The notes beneath the pieces are model-generated. The model was given only the letters and a program-made list of their open reading frames with translations, did no database searches and was not told the origin of the DNA. A stretch of DNA of 64,000 nt, taken from positions 2,666,001 through 2,730,000 of the forward strand of contig NZ_CP064030.1 in assembly GCF_016865235.1 (NCBI RefSeq), in the 5' to 3' direction. Positions 44,903-53,935 of this stretch are shown here, piece after piece. Both the position numbers and the translations under genes were made by a program. The stretch's first letter is position 1; every line of letters starts with the position of its first letter. The DNA is from Dyella caseinilytica (GTDB lineage Bacteria; Pseudomonadota; Gammaproteobacteria; Xanthomonadales; Rhodanobacteraceae).

Positions 44903-45718
44903 ATGCATGCAACACGCAACAACCGGGGTACGAAAACATTTGCCGCAACTTTGCTTGCGGTGGCTATCGGCCTGGCCAGTACAGGGTATGCGCAAGCGCA
45001 AAGCGTCCAGTTCAGCAGCGAGGCGGATTCCGATAGCGGCACGGCGACGCAAACACTATTGGGACTGCTGCAGTCGCCTCAAAACTGGGGCCCCGATGAT
45101 CAAAGCCAGACAACCACGTCGGGAAGCAATGATCAGACGGCGCCATCTATCGACGAAGACATCAGCGGCGTAGACGTCTTCGAATCCGAAGACGCTGACA
45201 ACAGTACCGATGCCGGAGCCACTGGCGACCAAGCTGATGCCAGCTCCTCTTCCGGAAGCGGCAGCGCCTTAGGCGGATTGATCTCGTGGAGCAATCTTTC
45301 CATCCAACTGAGCTGCCTTCCGGACGGCAGCATTAGTGATCAGATTGATTGCACAACGTATGAATCCGTCACCAACCTCTTGATCAACGGTCAACCCGCA
45401 GCGAAGGCAGGCAGTTTTGCTGCTGGAACATCCATCCCCGTATCCGGCAATATCCCGGATACGAACTGCCCGCTCGGCACGGATAGCTTCACCGGAAACG
45501 TTGTTCTGGATAATTCAATTCTCAACAGCGGAGGCGAACAGGGCTCCGACAACGAAATCGGCATGCAAATAACCGGAACCGCCACCTGTGACACCTTGGG
45601 TCTTGTGCCGCTTTACACCACCGCTTACAACGAGCAGATTGGTGCACCGCGAATCAGCTATGAATACACTGCACAAAAGTACATTGTCGAAAAACAAGTA
45701 AATTATTACTACTATTAG
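44903..45718 (+). CDS. Secreted Asp/Ser-rich protein B, unknown function
   Basis: 271 residues from the ATG at 44903 (GAGGGG upstream; an ATG at 44888 is also in frame). Signal peptide about 1-35 (ending AQA-Q). A long acidic Ser/Asp stretch (about 60-130) precedes a domain with LSCLPDGSISDQIDC, TNLLINGQPAAKAGSF, DTNCPLGTDSFTGNVVL and ITGTATCDTLGLVPLY, the same order of motifs as in protein A but diverged. It ends in a Tyr-rich VNYYYY. The family is not recognised. Confidence 0.7.
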   Translation: MHATRNNRGTKTFAATLLAVAIGLASTGYAQAQSVQFSSEADSDSGTATQTLLGLLQSPQNWGPDDQSQTTTSGSNDQTAPSIDEDISGVDVFESEDADNSTDAGATGDQADASSSSGSGSALGGLISWSNLSIQLSCLPDGSISDQIDCTTYESVTNLLINGQPAAKAGSFAAGTSIPVSGNIPDTNCPLGTDSFTGNVVLDNSILNSGGEQGSDNEIGMQITGTATCDTLGLVPLYTTAYNEQIGAPRISYEYTAQKYIVEKQVNYYYY

Positions 45719-45759
45719 CAACCATCAGCGAGCGTCCTCAAAACAACAGGCCTCGACGA

Positions 45760-45787
45760 AATCCGGCGAGCTCAAGCTCGCCGGATT
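45760..45787. terminator. Hairpin after secreted-protein gene B
   Basis: AATCCGGCGAGCT and its complement make a 13-bp perfect stem with a CA loop, 41 bases after the stop. No T tract. Confidence 0.5.
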
Positions 45788-45839
45788 CCAACCCAACAAC
45801 CGGAGTCAGTGCGCAGAGGATGCCTCCACATCGCCAAGC

Positions 45840-47210
45840 TCAAGCCAGCGACAATTGCTTCAACGCCTGCTTGTACCGCGAAGTAATCCCTGCCTCGCTA
45901 CGATGCTGAAAATCACGCACCGCCCATTGCCCGCCCGCCATCACATGGCGCACCAGTGGTGTGTTGCCGGCGAACAGAAAGCTATCCATTGCCGATCGCT
46001 CGTCACGCGCGGCGAGCAGCGGTGAATCACCGTCGAGCACAACAAGATCTGCGCGCTGGCCTTCGCGAATCGCACCGATCGGCAAATCTGCTGCTTGTGC
46101 GCCGCCCTTGAGTGCTGCACGCCAAAGCGTTTCACCTACGCTATCCCCGGCATGGCGCGCAGCGACATTGCGATGGCGCGTACTGAGACGCTGACCGTAT
46201 TCCAGCCAGCGCAGCTCTTCCACGGGTGATATCGAGATATGCGAATCCGAGCCGATGCCCAGCACGCCGTTGGCGTCCAGATAGTGCGCCAACGGAAACA
46301 GACCGTCACCGAGATTGGCTTCGGTGGTAGGACATAGCCCAGCAATCGCACCACTACGCGCCAGCTGCAAGGTTTCCGCGTCGGTAAGGTGCGTGGCGTG
46401 CACCAGGCACCAACGCTTGTCCACTGACGCATGATCGAACAACCATTCCACCGGTCGTGCACCGCGCGTTGCAAGGCAGTCCTGCACTTCGCCGATCTGT
46501 TCGGCGATATGAATATGGATCGGGCCAGTCTTTAACGCCTCGCTATCGATCACGCTGCGCCAGGCGTTTTCAGGAATCGCACGCAGCGAATGTAAAGCAA
46601 CGCCCACGCGCAGCTGGTCATTTTCCAGTTTGCGCAGGTTGGCGAGCAGGCGCAGGTAGCTATCCACATCGTGGCCGAAACGGCGCTGACGCTGCGATAA
46701 CGGGCGTCCGTCGAAGCCACCGCTCATATACAGCACCGGCAGCAAAGTAAGCGCGATGCCAGCCTCGCGCGCCGCTTCGATCAAAGCCAGCGACATCGCT
46801 TCGGGCTGTGCGTAAGGCGTACCGTCGGGCTGATGATGCAGGTAGTGAAATTCACATACATGGGTGTAGCCGGCCATGAGCATTTCCACATAGAGCTGGG
46901 CGGCAACGGCCTGCAGGGTTTCCGGATCGATGCGGGCGGCGAAGCTGTACATGGTTTCGCGCCAGGTCCAGAACGAATCGTCGCCAGGACCGCGCCGCTC
47001 GGCCAAACCGGCCATGGCGCGCTGGAAGGCATGGGAATGGAGATTAGGCATGCCGGGCAGCACCCAGCTATCGAGGTGTTGCGGCGACTCGCCAGCCGCC
47101 TTGGTAACGTAACCGCGATCATCGACGGCGAAAACGGCGTCAGCCTGCCAAGCCGCGTCCTGCCAGAGTTGCCGTGCCTTGAAGGTGTGGACTGCTGCGG
47201 TGTTGCTCAT
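45840..47210 (-). CDS. hutF: Formimidoylglutamate deiminase
   Basis: 456 residues of the amidohydrolase superfamily: MPNLHSHAFQRAMAG (HxH zinc site), IHIHIAEQIGEVQDCL, LVHATHLTDAE and GIGSDSHISISPVEELRW (catalytic Asp). HutF converts formiminoglutamate to N-formylglutamate, the two-step branch used instead of HutG-type hydrolysis. The ATG at 47210 has GGAG upstream. It works after HutI; HutU and HutI are also in the window. Confidence 0.93.
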   Translation of the reverse strand: MSNTAAVHTFKARQLWQDAAWQADAVFAVDDRGYVTKAAGESPQHLDSWVLPGMPNLHSHAFQRAMAGLAERRGPGDDSFWTWRETMYSFAARIDPETLQAVAAQLYVEMLMAGYTHVCEFHYLHHQPDGTPYAQPEAMSLALIEAAREAGIALTLLPVLYMSGGFDGRPLSQRQRRFGHDVDSYLRLLANLRKLENDQLRVGVALHSLRAIPENAWRSVIDSEALKTGPIHIHIAEQIGEVQDCLATRGARPVEWLFDHASVDKRWCLVHATHLTDAETLQLARSGAIAGLCPTTEANLGDGLFPLAHYLDANGVLGIGSDSHISISPVEELRWLEYGQRLSTRHRNVAARHAGDSVGETLWRAALKGGAQAADLPIGAIREGQRADLVVLDGDSPLLAARDERSAMDSFLFAGNTPLVRHVMAGGQWAVRDFQHRSEAGITSRYKQALKQLSLA

Positions 47211-47481
47211 GAACCATCTCCGTGGGAACTTTGCGGCGCACATTGGCAAGCTTTTCGCCCCGCTGCGATGCTGGGGCAGTTGGGAGGGGTTGCCCGCCCT
47301 TGCCTCAATCCAATGCGAGCGTGGACAACCCACCCCAACCCTCCCCTGCCAGCAAGGGAGAAAGTTGTCAGTGCCAGGCATGATGCATATGCCTGCCTTA
47401 ATGAGCGCCATGGTAAACAGCCGCTAAAGTGTAGCTGTCTTGCTCGCATTCGCTTCACCTTGTTTACGAAAGGATGAAGAT

Positions 47482-49044
47482 ATGGCCAGGAAGAACGAAA
47501 ACGCGCCTAAGCTGACCTTGCGCCAAGCCGTGCCCGCCGATGTGCCGGCTCTGGTCGATCTCACCGCCCGCGTCTACACGCCCGAATGGGGCCATTCGGC
47601 GGAAATGCTGCGCTCCCAGCAGACGCATTTCCCGGAGGGCCAGTTCGTGGTGGAGTACGAGGGCCTTATCGTCGGCTACTGTGCCACTTTCCGCATCGAC
47701 GAGTCGTTGGCGCTGGCGCCGCATACCTGGATGCAGATCACCGGCGGTGGCATGGCCTCGCGCCACAATCCGGATGGCAACTGGCTGTATGGCATGGAAG
47801 TGGTGGTGCATCCGGATTACCGCGGCATGCGCATCGGCCAGCGCCTGTATCAGGCGCGCAAGCGCTTGTGCATCGACCTGAAGTTGCGCGGCATCACCTT
47901 TGGCGGACGCATTCCGGGGTTGTCGCGGAACATTCAGCGCTTTGGCAACCCGGAAGCCTATGTGCAAGCGGTGATTGAAGGAAAACGCCGCGACCCCACG
48001 CTGAGCTTCCAGCTTACCAACGATTTCGAATTTATCGGCCTGCTGCGTGCCTACGTACCCACGGATTATGAGTCGCAGGGTTACGGCGCGCATCTGGTAT
48101 GGCGCAATCCGGCGCTGCTGAATCAGCCGGATATCCCGGCGGTGAAATCGCCGCAGCACTTGCCCGATTCGGTGCGAGTGGCCACGGTGCAATATCTGCA
48201 GCGGCGCATCAGCTCGTTCGAGGAATTTGCCACGCATGTGGAATATTTCACCGACATCGCCGCTGATTACAACGCGGACTTCGTCACTTTCCCCGAATTG
48301 ATCACACTGCAATTGCTGTCTATCGAGAACGAGGAGCTTTCGCCCGTCGAAACCATCCGCAAGCTCAGCCATTACACGCCGCAGGTGAAGGACCTCTACA
48401 GCCGCCTGGCGGTGCACTACAACATCAACATCGTCGGCGGTTCGCATCCGACCGAACAACCGAATGGTGATATCCACAACGTATGTTATGTATGCCTGCG
48501 CGATGGGTCTATCCACGAGCGCGAGAAGCTGCATCCCACACCCAGCGAGCGCGTGGTGTGGAACATCACCGGCGGCGACAGCGCCGCGACGGTCCAGACC
48601 GATTGCGGCCCGATCGGCGTGATGATCTGCTATGACTCGGAGTTCCCGGAAGTGGCGCGGCACCTGACCGATCAGGGTGCGTTGATCCTGTTCGTGCCGT
48701 TCTGCACGGATGTGCGCGAAGGTTATCTGCGCGTGCGCTATTGCTCGCAGGCGCGGGCGATCGAAAATCAGTGCTATGTGGTGCTATCCGGCAATGTCGG
48801 CAACCTGCCCGGCGTGAACAATTTCGATATCCAATACGGGCAAAGCTGCATCCTTACGCCCAGCGATTTTCCGTTTGCGCGCGATGGTATTGCGGCGGAT
48901 TCCACACCCAATATCGAAACTGTGCTGTTTGCCGATCTGCGGTTGGAAAGCCTGGCACGGGCGCGCAATGCGGGGGCCGTGCAGAATCTGAAGGATCGGC
49001 GGTATGACCTTTATGAGACGCGGTGGTTGAGCAAGTCGCGATAA
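47482..49044 (+). CDS. GNAT acetyltransferase-nitrilase fusion protein
   Basis: 520 residues. The N-terminal GNAT domain (about 10-190) has acyl-CoA-binding VVVHPDYRGMRIGQRLYQARK. The C-terminal carbon-nitrogen hydrolase domain (about 225-510) has the Glu-Lys-Cys triad in FPELITL, REKLHPTPSE and MICYDSEFPE. Similar fusions exist in many proteobacteria; a role in metabolite repair or amide hydrolysis is plausible but the substrate is unknown. The ATG at 47482 follows AGGATGAAG. Confidence 0.9.
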   Translation: MARKNENAPKLTLRQAVPADVPALVDLTARVYTPEWGHSAEMLRSQQTHFPEGQFVVEYEGLIVGYCATFRIDESLALAPHTWMQITGGGMASRHNPDGNWLYGMEVVVHPDYRGMRIGQRLYQARKRLCIDLKLRGITFGGRIPGLSRNIQRFGNPEAYVQAVIEGKRRDPTLSFQLTNDFEFIGLLRAYVPTDYESQGYGAHLVWRNPALLNQPDIPAVKSPQHLPDSVRVATVQYLQRRISSFEEFATHVEYFTDIAADYNADFVTFPELITLQLLSIENEELSPVETIRKLSHYTPQVKDLYSRLAVHYNINIVGGSHPTEQPNGDIHNVCYVCLRDGSIHEREKLHPTPSERVVWNITGGDSAATVQTDCGPIGVMICYDSEFPEVARHLTDQGALILFVPFCTDVREGYLRVRYCSQARAIENQCYVVLSGNVGNLPGVNNFDIQYGQSCILTPSDFPFARDGIAADSTPNIETVLFADLRLESLARARNAGAVQNLKDRRYDLYETRWLSKSR

Positions 49045-49074
49045 TGCGTGCGGTAGTTTCTGTGCTGGATGCCC

Positions 49075-49104
49075 CCGTCGTACCGGCGAAGGCCGGGACG
49101 ACGG
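49075..49104. repeat. Single palindromic repeat (class GGCGAAGGCC)
   Basis: CCGTCGTACCGGCGAAGGCC followed by GGGACGACGG: one copy folding on itself between the fusion gene and the ClC gene. Confidence 0.7.
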
Positions 49105-49174
49105 TGAGATGAGATATCCCGGATCGGAACATCCGCCAACGAAAGGCGCTCGGCTGATCTGCCATAATTGGCGG

Positions 49175-50629
49175 ATGTCCGCCGAATCACCCAAAGCCTC
49201 CAATCCCCGCCTGCGCGCCGTGCTCGGCCACGAATTTTTCGCCCCCTATCAATGGAAACGCCGCATCGCCTTATGGAGCGGCGCCATATTGGTTGCACTG
49301 GCGGCGATCCTGTTCGCCAAGACCAGTGACTTGGCTTATGCGCTGTTCCAAAAAATTCTGGCGCATGGCATCTGGATTCCCCTGATTCTTACGCCGGCGG
49401 TGTTCGGCCTGCTGTCCTGGGTCACTTCCGGAAAGCTGCGCGCCTCGCGGGGCAGCGGTATTCCGCAGGTGATCGCCACCATCCATATCGATGATGAGGG
49501 ATTTCGCTCACGCATGCTGGCCTTGCCGATCGCGATCAGCAAGATGGTGCTGACCCTGCTGGCATTGATGGTGGGTGCATCGATCGGCCGCGAGGGGCCT
49601 ACCGTGCATGTGGGTGCGGGCTTGATGTATTGGCTGGGGCGCCGTTTTGGTTTTGATGATCCCAAGGCACTCTCGCGCTTCATTCTTGCCGGCGGTGCGG
49701 CCGGTATTGCGGCAGCGTTCAATACGCCGCTGGCGGGCGTGGTGTTTGCCATTGAGGAACTGGCCGGTACCTTCGAGCATCGTTTCAGCGGCTTGCTGCT
49801 AACCGCGGTGTTCGTAGGCGGCGTCGTGTCGCTGGGCATTACCGGCAATTACGCCTATTTCGGCACCGTGCAGACCAGCCTGCCGCTGGGGCACGCGTGG
49901 CTGGCGGTATTGGAGTGCGGGATTGTCTGCGGCCTGCTCGGCGGGCTGTTCGCACGCCTGATCCTGCTGAGCCGCAACGGGCCGCTGGCTGCGATAGGAC
50001 GGCTGCGCGATCGTTATCCGGTGTGGTTCGCCGCTGGCTGCGGTCTGTCGCTGGCGGTACTCGGCGTGCTGTCGCATAACGCGGTGTACGGCACCGGCTA
50101 CGAGCAGGCGCGCGCCTTTGTGCAGGATGCCTCGGCAACGCCAGGGCATAGCTTCGGTTTCGTCAAACTGCTGGCCAATGTGGTGTCGTACTGGGCCGGC
50201 ATTCCCGGCGGCATCTTCTCACCGGCCCTGGCGGTGGGAGCGGGTCTGGGCCACAACATTGCCCTGCTGCTGCCGCACGCGCCCGAGGCGGCAGTGGTGC
50301 TGCTGGGCATGAGCGCGTATCTCTCCGGCGTGACCGGTGCACCGCTCACCTCCGCCGTGATCGCGATGGAGCTCACCAACAATCAGGACATGGTGATTCC
50401 GATCATGGCGGCTTGCCTGCTGGCGCGCGCGGCTGCCTCGATCTTCTGCCCCACGCCGGTCTACAAGGATTTCGCCGAGCGCATGATCCAGGATTTCGAG
50501 CGGCAGCAAGCCGAGCGCTCCAAAGTGGATGACGAGGCGTCAAGCGTGGAGCAGATCGGTCCCACCAGCACCTATGGCGAGCCAGCCGCCCCCACCGAGC
50601 CTCACTCGACGGACGAACCCAAGCCATGA
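49175..50629 (+). CDS. ClC-family chloride channel/exchanger
   Basis: 484 residues, with about 10-12 membrane helices. The anion-pathway signatures are GSGIPQVIATI, GREGPTVHVGAG (with the gating Glu) and GIPGGIFSPALAVGAG. The pore Tyr and proton Glu positions cannot be assigned by eye. The start at 49175 gives MSAESPKASNP. The stop overlaps hutI by ATGA, so the two are translationally coupled. Confidence 0.92.
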   Translation: MSAESPKASNPRLRAVLGHEFFAPYQWKRRIALWSGAILVALAAILFAKTSDLAYALFQKILAHGIWIPLILTPAVFGLLSWVTSGKLRASRGSGIPQVIATIHIDDEGFRSRMLALPIAISKMVLTLLALMVGASIGREGPTVHVGAGLMYWLGRRFGFDDPKALSRFILAGGAAGIAAAFNTPLAGVVFAIEELAGTFEHRFSGLLLTAVFVGGVVSLGITGNYAYFGTVQTSLPLGHAWLAVLECGIVCGLLGGLFARLILLSRNGPLAAIGRLRDRYPVWFAAGCGLSLAVLGVLSHNAVYGTGYEQARAFVQDASATPGHSFGFVKLLANVVSYWAGIPGGIFSPALAVGAGLGHNIALLLPHAPEAAVVLLGMSAYLSGVTGAPLTSAVIAMELTNNQDMVIPIMAACLLARAAASIFCPTPVYKDFAERMIQDFERQQAERSKVDDEASSVEQIGPTSTYGEPAAPTEPHSTDEPKP

Positions 50630-51840
50630 ACTGGGATCTTTTGCTGACGCATGCTTCGCTGGCCACTTTCGTGGGGGAAGCCAGCTATGGCCTGATCACG
50701 GATGCGGCGATCGCCTGCCAGGACGGGCAGATCGCCTGGATCGGCGCCATGCGGGATTTGCCAGCTGCTTCGGCGGCCACTGCTCGTGACGTTCACAACC
50801 TGGATGGCGCGCTGGTCACGCCCGGCCTGGTCGATTGCCATACTCACCTGGTTTTCGGCGGCGACCGTGCGCAAGAGTTCGACTTGCGCCTCAACGGTGC
50901 GAGTTACGAAGAAATCGCCCGCTCCGGAGGCGGCATTATCTCCACCGTGCGTGCCACGCGAAACGCCAGCGAGGACGAACTGCTCGCGCAATCGCTGCCG
51001 CGTGCACGTGCGTTGCTCGCCGATGGTGTCACCACGCTGGAAATCAAATCCGGCTACGGTCTGGAGCTGGAAGCGGAACGCCGCATGCTGCGTGTGGCGC
51101 GGCGCATCGGCGAAACGCTGGGCATGCATGTGCAGACCAGCTTCCTCGGTCTGCACGCGCTGCCGCCGGAATACAAGGAACGCCGCGACGACTACGTGGC
51201 ACTGGTCTGCAACGAACTGCTGCCCGCGCTGGCCAATGAAGGACTGGTCGACGCCGTGGATGCCTTTTGCGAAGGCATCGGCTTCACGCGCGCGGAAACG
51301 CAACGTGTGTTTGAGCATGCACAGCAGTTGGGTCTGCGCGTGAAGCTGCATGCCGAGCAACTATCGGATCTAGATGGTGCGGCGCTGGTGGCCGAGTTCG
51401 ACGGCTTGTCGGCCGATCACCTCGAATACCTCAGCGATGCGGGGATTCAAGCAATGGCGCGGGCGGGCACCGTTGCGGTGTTGCTGCCTGGCGCTTTCTA
51501 TGCGCTGCGTGAGACCAAGCTCCCGCCGATCGAAGCATTGCGCTCGCACGGCGTGCCGATCGCCATTGCCACCGATTGCAATCCCGGCACCTCTCCTCTG
51601 CTCTCGCTGCGGTTGGCGGCCAACATGGCGTGCACCCTGTTCCGTTTGACGCCTGAGGAAGCGTTGCGTGGCGTCACCGTGAATGCTGCACGCGCATTGG
51701 GGTTATCGGATCGCGGCACACTTGCGGTGGGCAAGCGCGCGGATTTGGTGGTGTGGAATGTGAAGCAGCCGGCCGAGCTGTGTTATTGGATCGGCGGCGG
51801 GCTGGTGCGACAGATGTGGTTGGGTGGTGTGGCGTTATGA
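50626..51840 (+). CDS. hutI: Imidazolonepropionase
   Basis: 404 residues. Zinc-site VDCHTHLVFGG (HxH), substrate/metal segments KSGYGLELEAERR, LHAEQLSD and ATDCNPGTSPL, all HutI hallmarks. It hydrolyses imidazolonepropionate to formiminoglutamate, which HutF then deaminates. Start and coupling to the ClC gene come from the ATGA overlap. It lies 3.4 kb from hutF but 30 kb from hutU. Confidence 0.96.
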   Translation: MNWDLLLTHASLATFVGEASYGLITDAAIACQDGQIAWIGAMRDLPAASAATARDVHNLDGALVTPGLVDCHTHLVFGGDRAQEFDLRLNGASYEEIARSGGGIISTVRATRNASEDELLAQSLPRARALLADGVTTLEIKSGYGLELEAERRMLRVARRIGETLGMHVQTSFLGLHALPPEYKERRDDYVALVCNELLPALANEGLVDAVDAFCEGIGFTRAETQRVFEHAQQLGLRVKLHAEQLSDLDGAALVAEFDGLSADHLEYLSDAGIQAMARAGTVAVLLPGAFYALRETKLPPIEALRSHGVPIAIATDCNPGTSPLLSLRLAANMACTLFRLTPEEALRGVTVNAARALGLSDRGTLAVGKRADLVVWNVKQPAELCYWIGGGLVRQMWLGGVAL

Positions 51841-51885
51841 GTGGCAGTGCTGCTCAGGCTTAATGTTTTACGCGAGTACGAGAAA

Positions 51886-51982
51886 TGGATTCCGGCCTTC
51901 GCCGGAATGACGGCGAGGGAGTATGAATATTCCAAGATGCCGAGCGTTGCCCCATCGTCATTCCGGCGAAGGCCGGAATCCA
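51886..51982. repeat. Palindromic repeat pair (class GGCGAAGGCC, outward facing)
   Basis: TGGATTCCGGCCTTCGCC at 51886 and its facing inverse at 51956-51982, in the 230-base gap between hutI and the bTHX gene. Confidence 0.8.
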
Positions 51983-52020
51983 TTTTCCACCCTTGCGCAA
52001 AGCCTCTTCCGAGCGCCCAT

Positions 52021-52053
52021 AAAAAAAGCCCCGGTAACCACCAGGGCTTTTTT
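52021..52053 (-). terminator. Bidirectional terminator of bTHX
   Basis: Seven As, a GCCC-C-GGT/ACC-A-GGGC stem with a small mismatch and AACC loop, then six Ts; it works on both strands and lies 18 bases from the bTHX stop. Confidence 0.75.
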
Positions 52054-52070
52054 CATAACGAGCCAAAAGC

Positions 52071-52235
52071 TCAGGCCGACTTCTTCTTCGGCGCAGCAGC
52101 CTTCTTCACCGGGGCCGTCTTGGTGACGGTCGCCTTGGCGCCGGCCACGGCGGGCTGCGCGGAATGCGCGCGCGTGTTGCCGTAGCTGCCGCGATAGGTC
52201 TTGCCGCGACGGGTCTTGCGATCGCCCTTACCCAT
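52071..52235 (-). CDS. 30S ribosomal protein bTHX (RSRP)
   Basis: 54 residues from the ATG at 52235: MGKGDRKTRRGKTYRGSYGN is the bTHX signature, followed by a Lys/Ala-rich tail. It binds the head of the 30S subunit. The open frame reaches 52277 but the family starts here. Confidence 0.92.
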   Translation of the reverse strand: MGKGDRKTRRGKTYRGSYGNTRAHSAQPAVAGAKATVTKTAPVKKAAAPKKKSA

Positions 52236-52321
52236 GGGAAACTCCTTGATTCGTAACTGCTGTGAACGGCTAATCATCCTAGCAGCGGCAGGCCAAAGCG
52301 CAAGCGCGGTCCGGCCGGCTG

Positions 52322-53290
52322 TTAATGATGGTGATGGTGGGCGGAGGAAGGCAGGTGCTGGGCGTTGCAGTCCGGGCTGCCGTCCGGGCAGTCGCCCGGA
52401 TCGATCTGCACGGTGGTGTGCCGGATACCGAAGCGCTCCAGCAAGATGCGGTTGACCGCCGCCAGGGCCCGCGCGCCGTCGCCCTGTTCATGCAATTCCA
52501 GGTGCAGGGTCGCCATGCGCGAACCGGATGCAAGCTGCCAGACATGCAGATGGTGCACATCGCGGATCGAGGTATCCGAATCGCGCAGCGCTGTCTCGAC
52601 ATCGTTGGTATCCATGCCCTCGGGAACGCCTTCGAGCAGGATATGAGTGGAACGCCGTAACAGTGACCATGCACTGCGCAATATCAGCAGCGATACCAGC
52701 AACGAAAGCAGCGGGTCAGCCCAGTTCCAGCCCATCCAGCGCACCAACAGCGCGGCCACGATGGCGCCCACGGAGCCCAGCAGATCACCCAGCACATGCA
52801 GGCTGGCGGCACCAATGTTCACGTCTTCGTGCGCGTGGCCATGCAGGCTGCGCAACACGATCAGGTTCACCAGCAGGCCGACGATGGCCACGCCCAGCAT
52901 CACGCCAGAAAGAATCTCCACGGGCTTGAAGAGGCGATCGATGGCTTCATACGCAATGAAACCCACCAACACGAATTGCGTAAGCGCATTGACGAAACCA
53001 GCCAACACTTCCATGCGGCCATAGCCGTAGGTGCGCATGGCATCTGCGGGACGGCGTGCCATACGCGCAGCGAATAAGGCGAGAATCAGCGCAGCACAAT
53101 CGACCAGCATATGGCCGGCGTCGGCCAGCAGTGCAAGCGAACCCGACCACCAGCCACCCACCACTTCCGCGACCATCATGCCCGCGGTGAGTACAACGGC
53201 GATCAGCAGTTTGCGCTCGCGCCCGTCCGTTCCCGCTTCGCGGGAATGATCATCGTGATGCTCGCAGGCATGGCTATGCGCGTGATTCAT
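52322..53290 (-). CDS. Cation diffusion facilitator (zinc/cobalt exporter)
   Basis: 322 residues with His-rich N- and C-termini (HAHSHACEHHDDH; final HHHHH) and six membrane helices. Metal-site motifs are LADAGHMLVD and SLHVLGDLLGS (HxxxD pairs in helices 2 and 5). CDF proteins export Zn, Co or similar ions by proton antiport. It lies 58 bases after the MerC gene on the same strand, forming a likely operon. Histidine tails fit zinc or cobalt. Confidence 0.9.
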   Translation of the reverse strand: MNHAHSHACEHHDDHSREAGTDGRERKLLIAVVLTAGMMVAEVVGGWWSGSLALLADAGHMLVDCAALILALFAARMARRPADAMRTYGYGRMEVLAGFVNALTQFVLVGFIAYEAIDRLFKPVEILSGVMLGVAIVGLLVNLIVLRSLHGHAHEDVNIGAASLHVLGDLLGSVGAIVAALLVRWMGWNWADPLLSLLVSLLILRSAWSLLRRSTHILLEGVPEGMDTNDVETALRDSDTSIRDVHHLHVWQLASGSRMATLHLELHEQGDGARALAAVNRILLERFGIRHTTVQIDPGDCPDGSPDCNAQHLPSSAHHHHH

Positions 53291-53348
53291 ACGGCAATGC
53301 TAGGAAGCGCGGGGGCCGTTACACAATCACCGTGCAACGCAGGAGAAC

Positions 53349-53780
53349 TCAATGCGCGCAATGCGGACCGTGTGCGTGGCCGTGCTGGCGATCGAAACGA
53401 AGATTCACAAAATGGCCACTGGCCACCAGCATGCCGCCGCAGGTCACCATCACGCTGTGCAGGATAATGGAGAAGTTCTCGGCAAAGGTCACTCCCATCA
53501 CCAGCAGCGCAAGACCGGGCAAGGCCAGCCGCAGCGGCAGGGACCGATGGTGCCGCCGATAACCGTTAACCAGTGCGAACAACGCCAGTGCACTGGCGCA
53601 CAGCACGAAACCGCGCTCGAAAGCGTGATCGGCAAGGAAGCTCAGCCCCAATAGCGGCAGGATGGCCAGCACGAACGGCAGTGCCGCGCAGTGGATAGCG
53701 CACAGGAACGAAGCGGTCGCGCCAAGGCGATCAGCCAGGTTCCACCAGCGGGACGTTTGCGGCGTTGGCGTGGATTCCAT
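53349..53780 (-). CDS. MerC-domain membrane protein
   Basis: 143 residues with four membrane helices, a Cys pair in FLCAIHCAALPFVLA (helix 1) as in MerC, and a His-rich C-terminus HGHAHGPHCAH. MerC proteins move mercury or, in chromosomal versions without mer genes, probably other metals. Starts at 53780. Upstream at 53837-53849 there is a Zur-like box. Confidence 0.82.
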   Translation of the reverse strand: MESTPTPQTSRWWNLADRLGATASFLCAIHCAALPFVLAILPLLGLSFLADHAFERGFVLCASALALFALVNGYRRHHRSLPLRLALPGLALLVMGVTFAENFSIILHSVMVTCGGMLVASGHFVNLRFDRQHGHAHGPHCAH

Positions 53781-53836
53781 GGGGATGGGACGACACCAGG
53801 GGGTGATGCCGGCTCGGCCGGCAAGACAAGTGAATT

Positions 53837-53849
53837 GGTACAATATAAC
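53837..53849. promoter_or_regulatory. Candidate Zur box
   Basis: GTTATATTGTACC (minus strand) matches 11 of 13 positions of the gammaproteobacterial Zur-like palindrome GTTATATTATAAC. It lies 57 bases upstream of the MerC start and between that gene and the divergent hydrolase. Confidence 0.4.
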
Positions 53850-53935
53850 ATGAACCATCACCACGCAAGCCACGCCCTCCTCGTACACCCCACGGGGCGA
53901 GCCGCGTTCATGTGAACCAACTCGCCTCCCTGGAT

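Noticed and set aside
47464..48663. 399-residue open frame on the minus strand
   Set aside because: Antisense to the GNAT-nitrilase gene; no recognisable motifs; a high-GC shadow.
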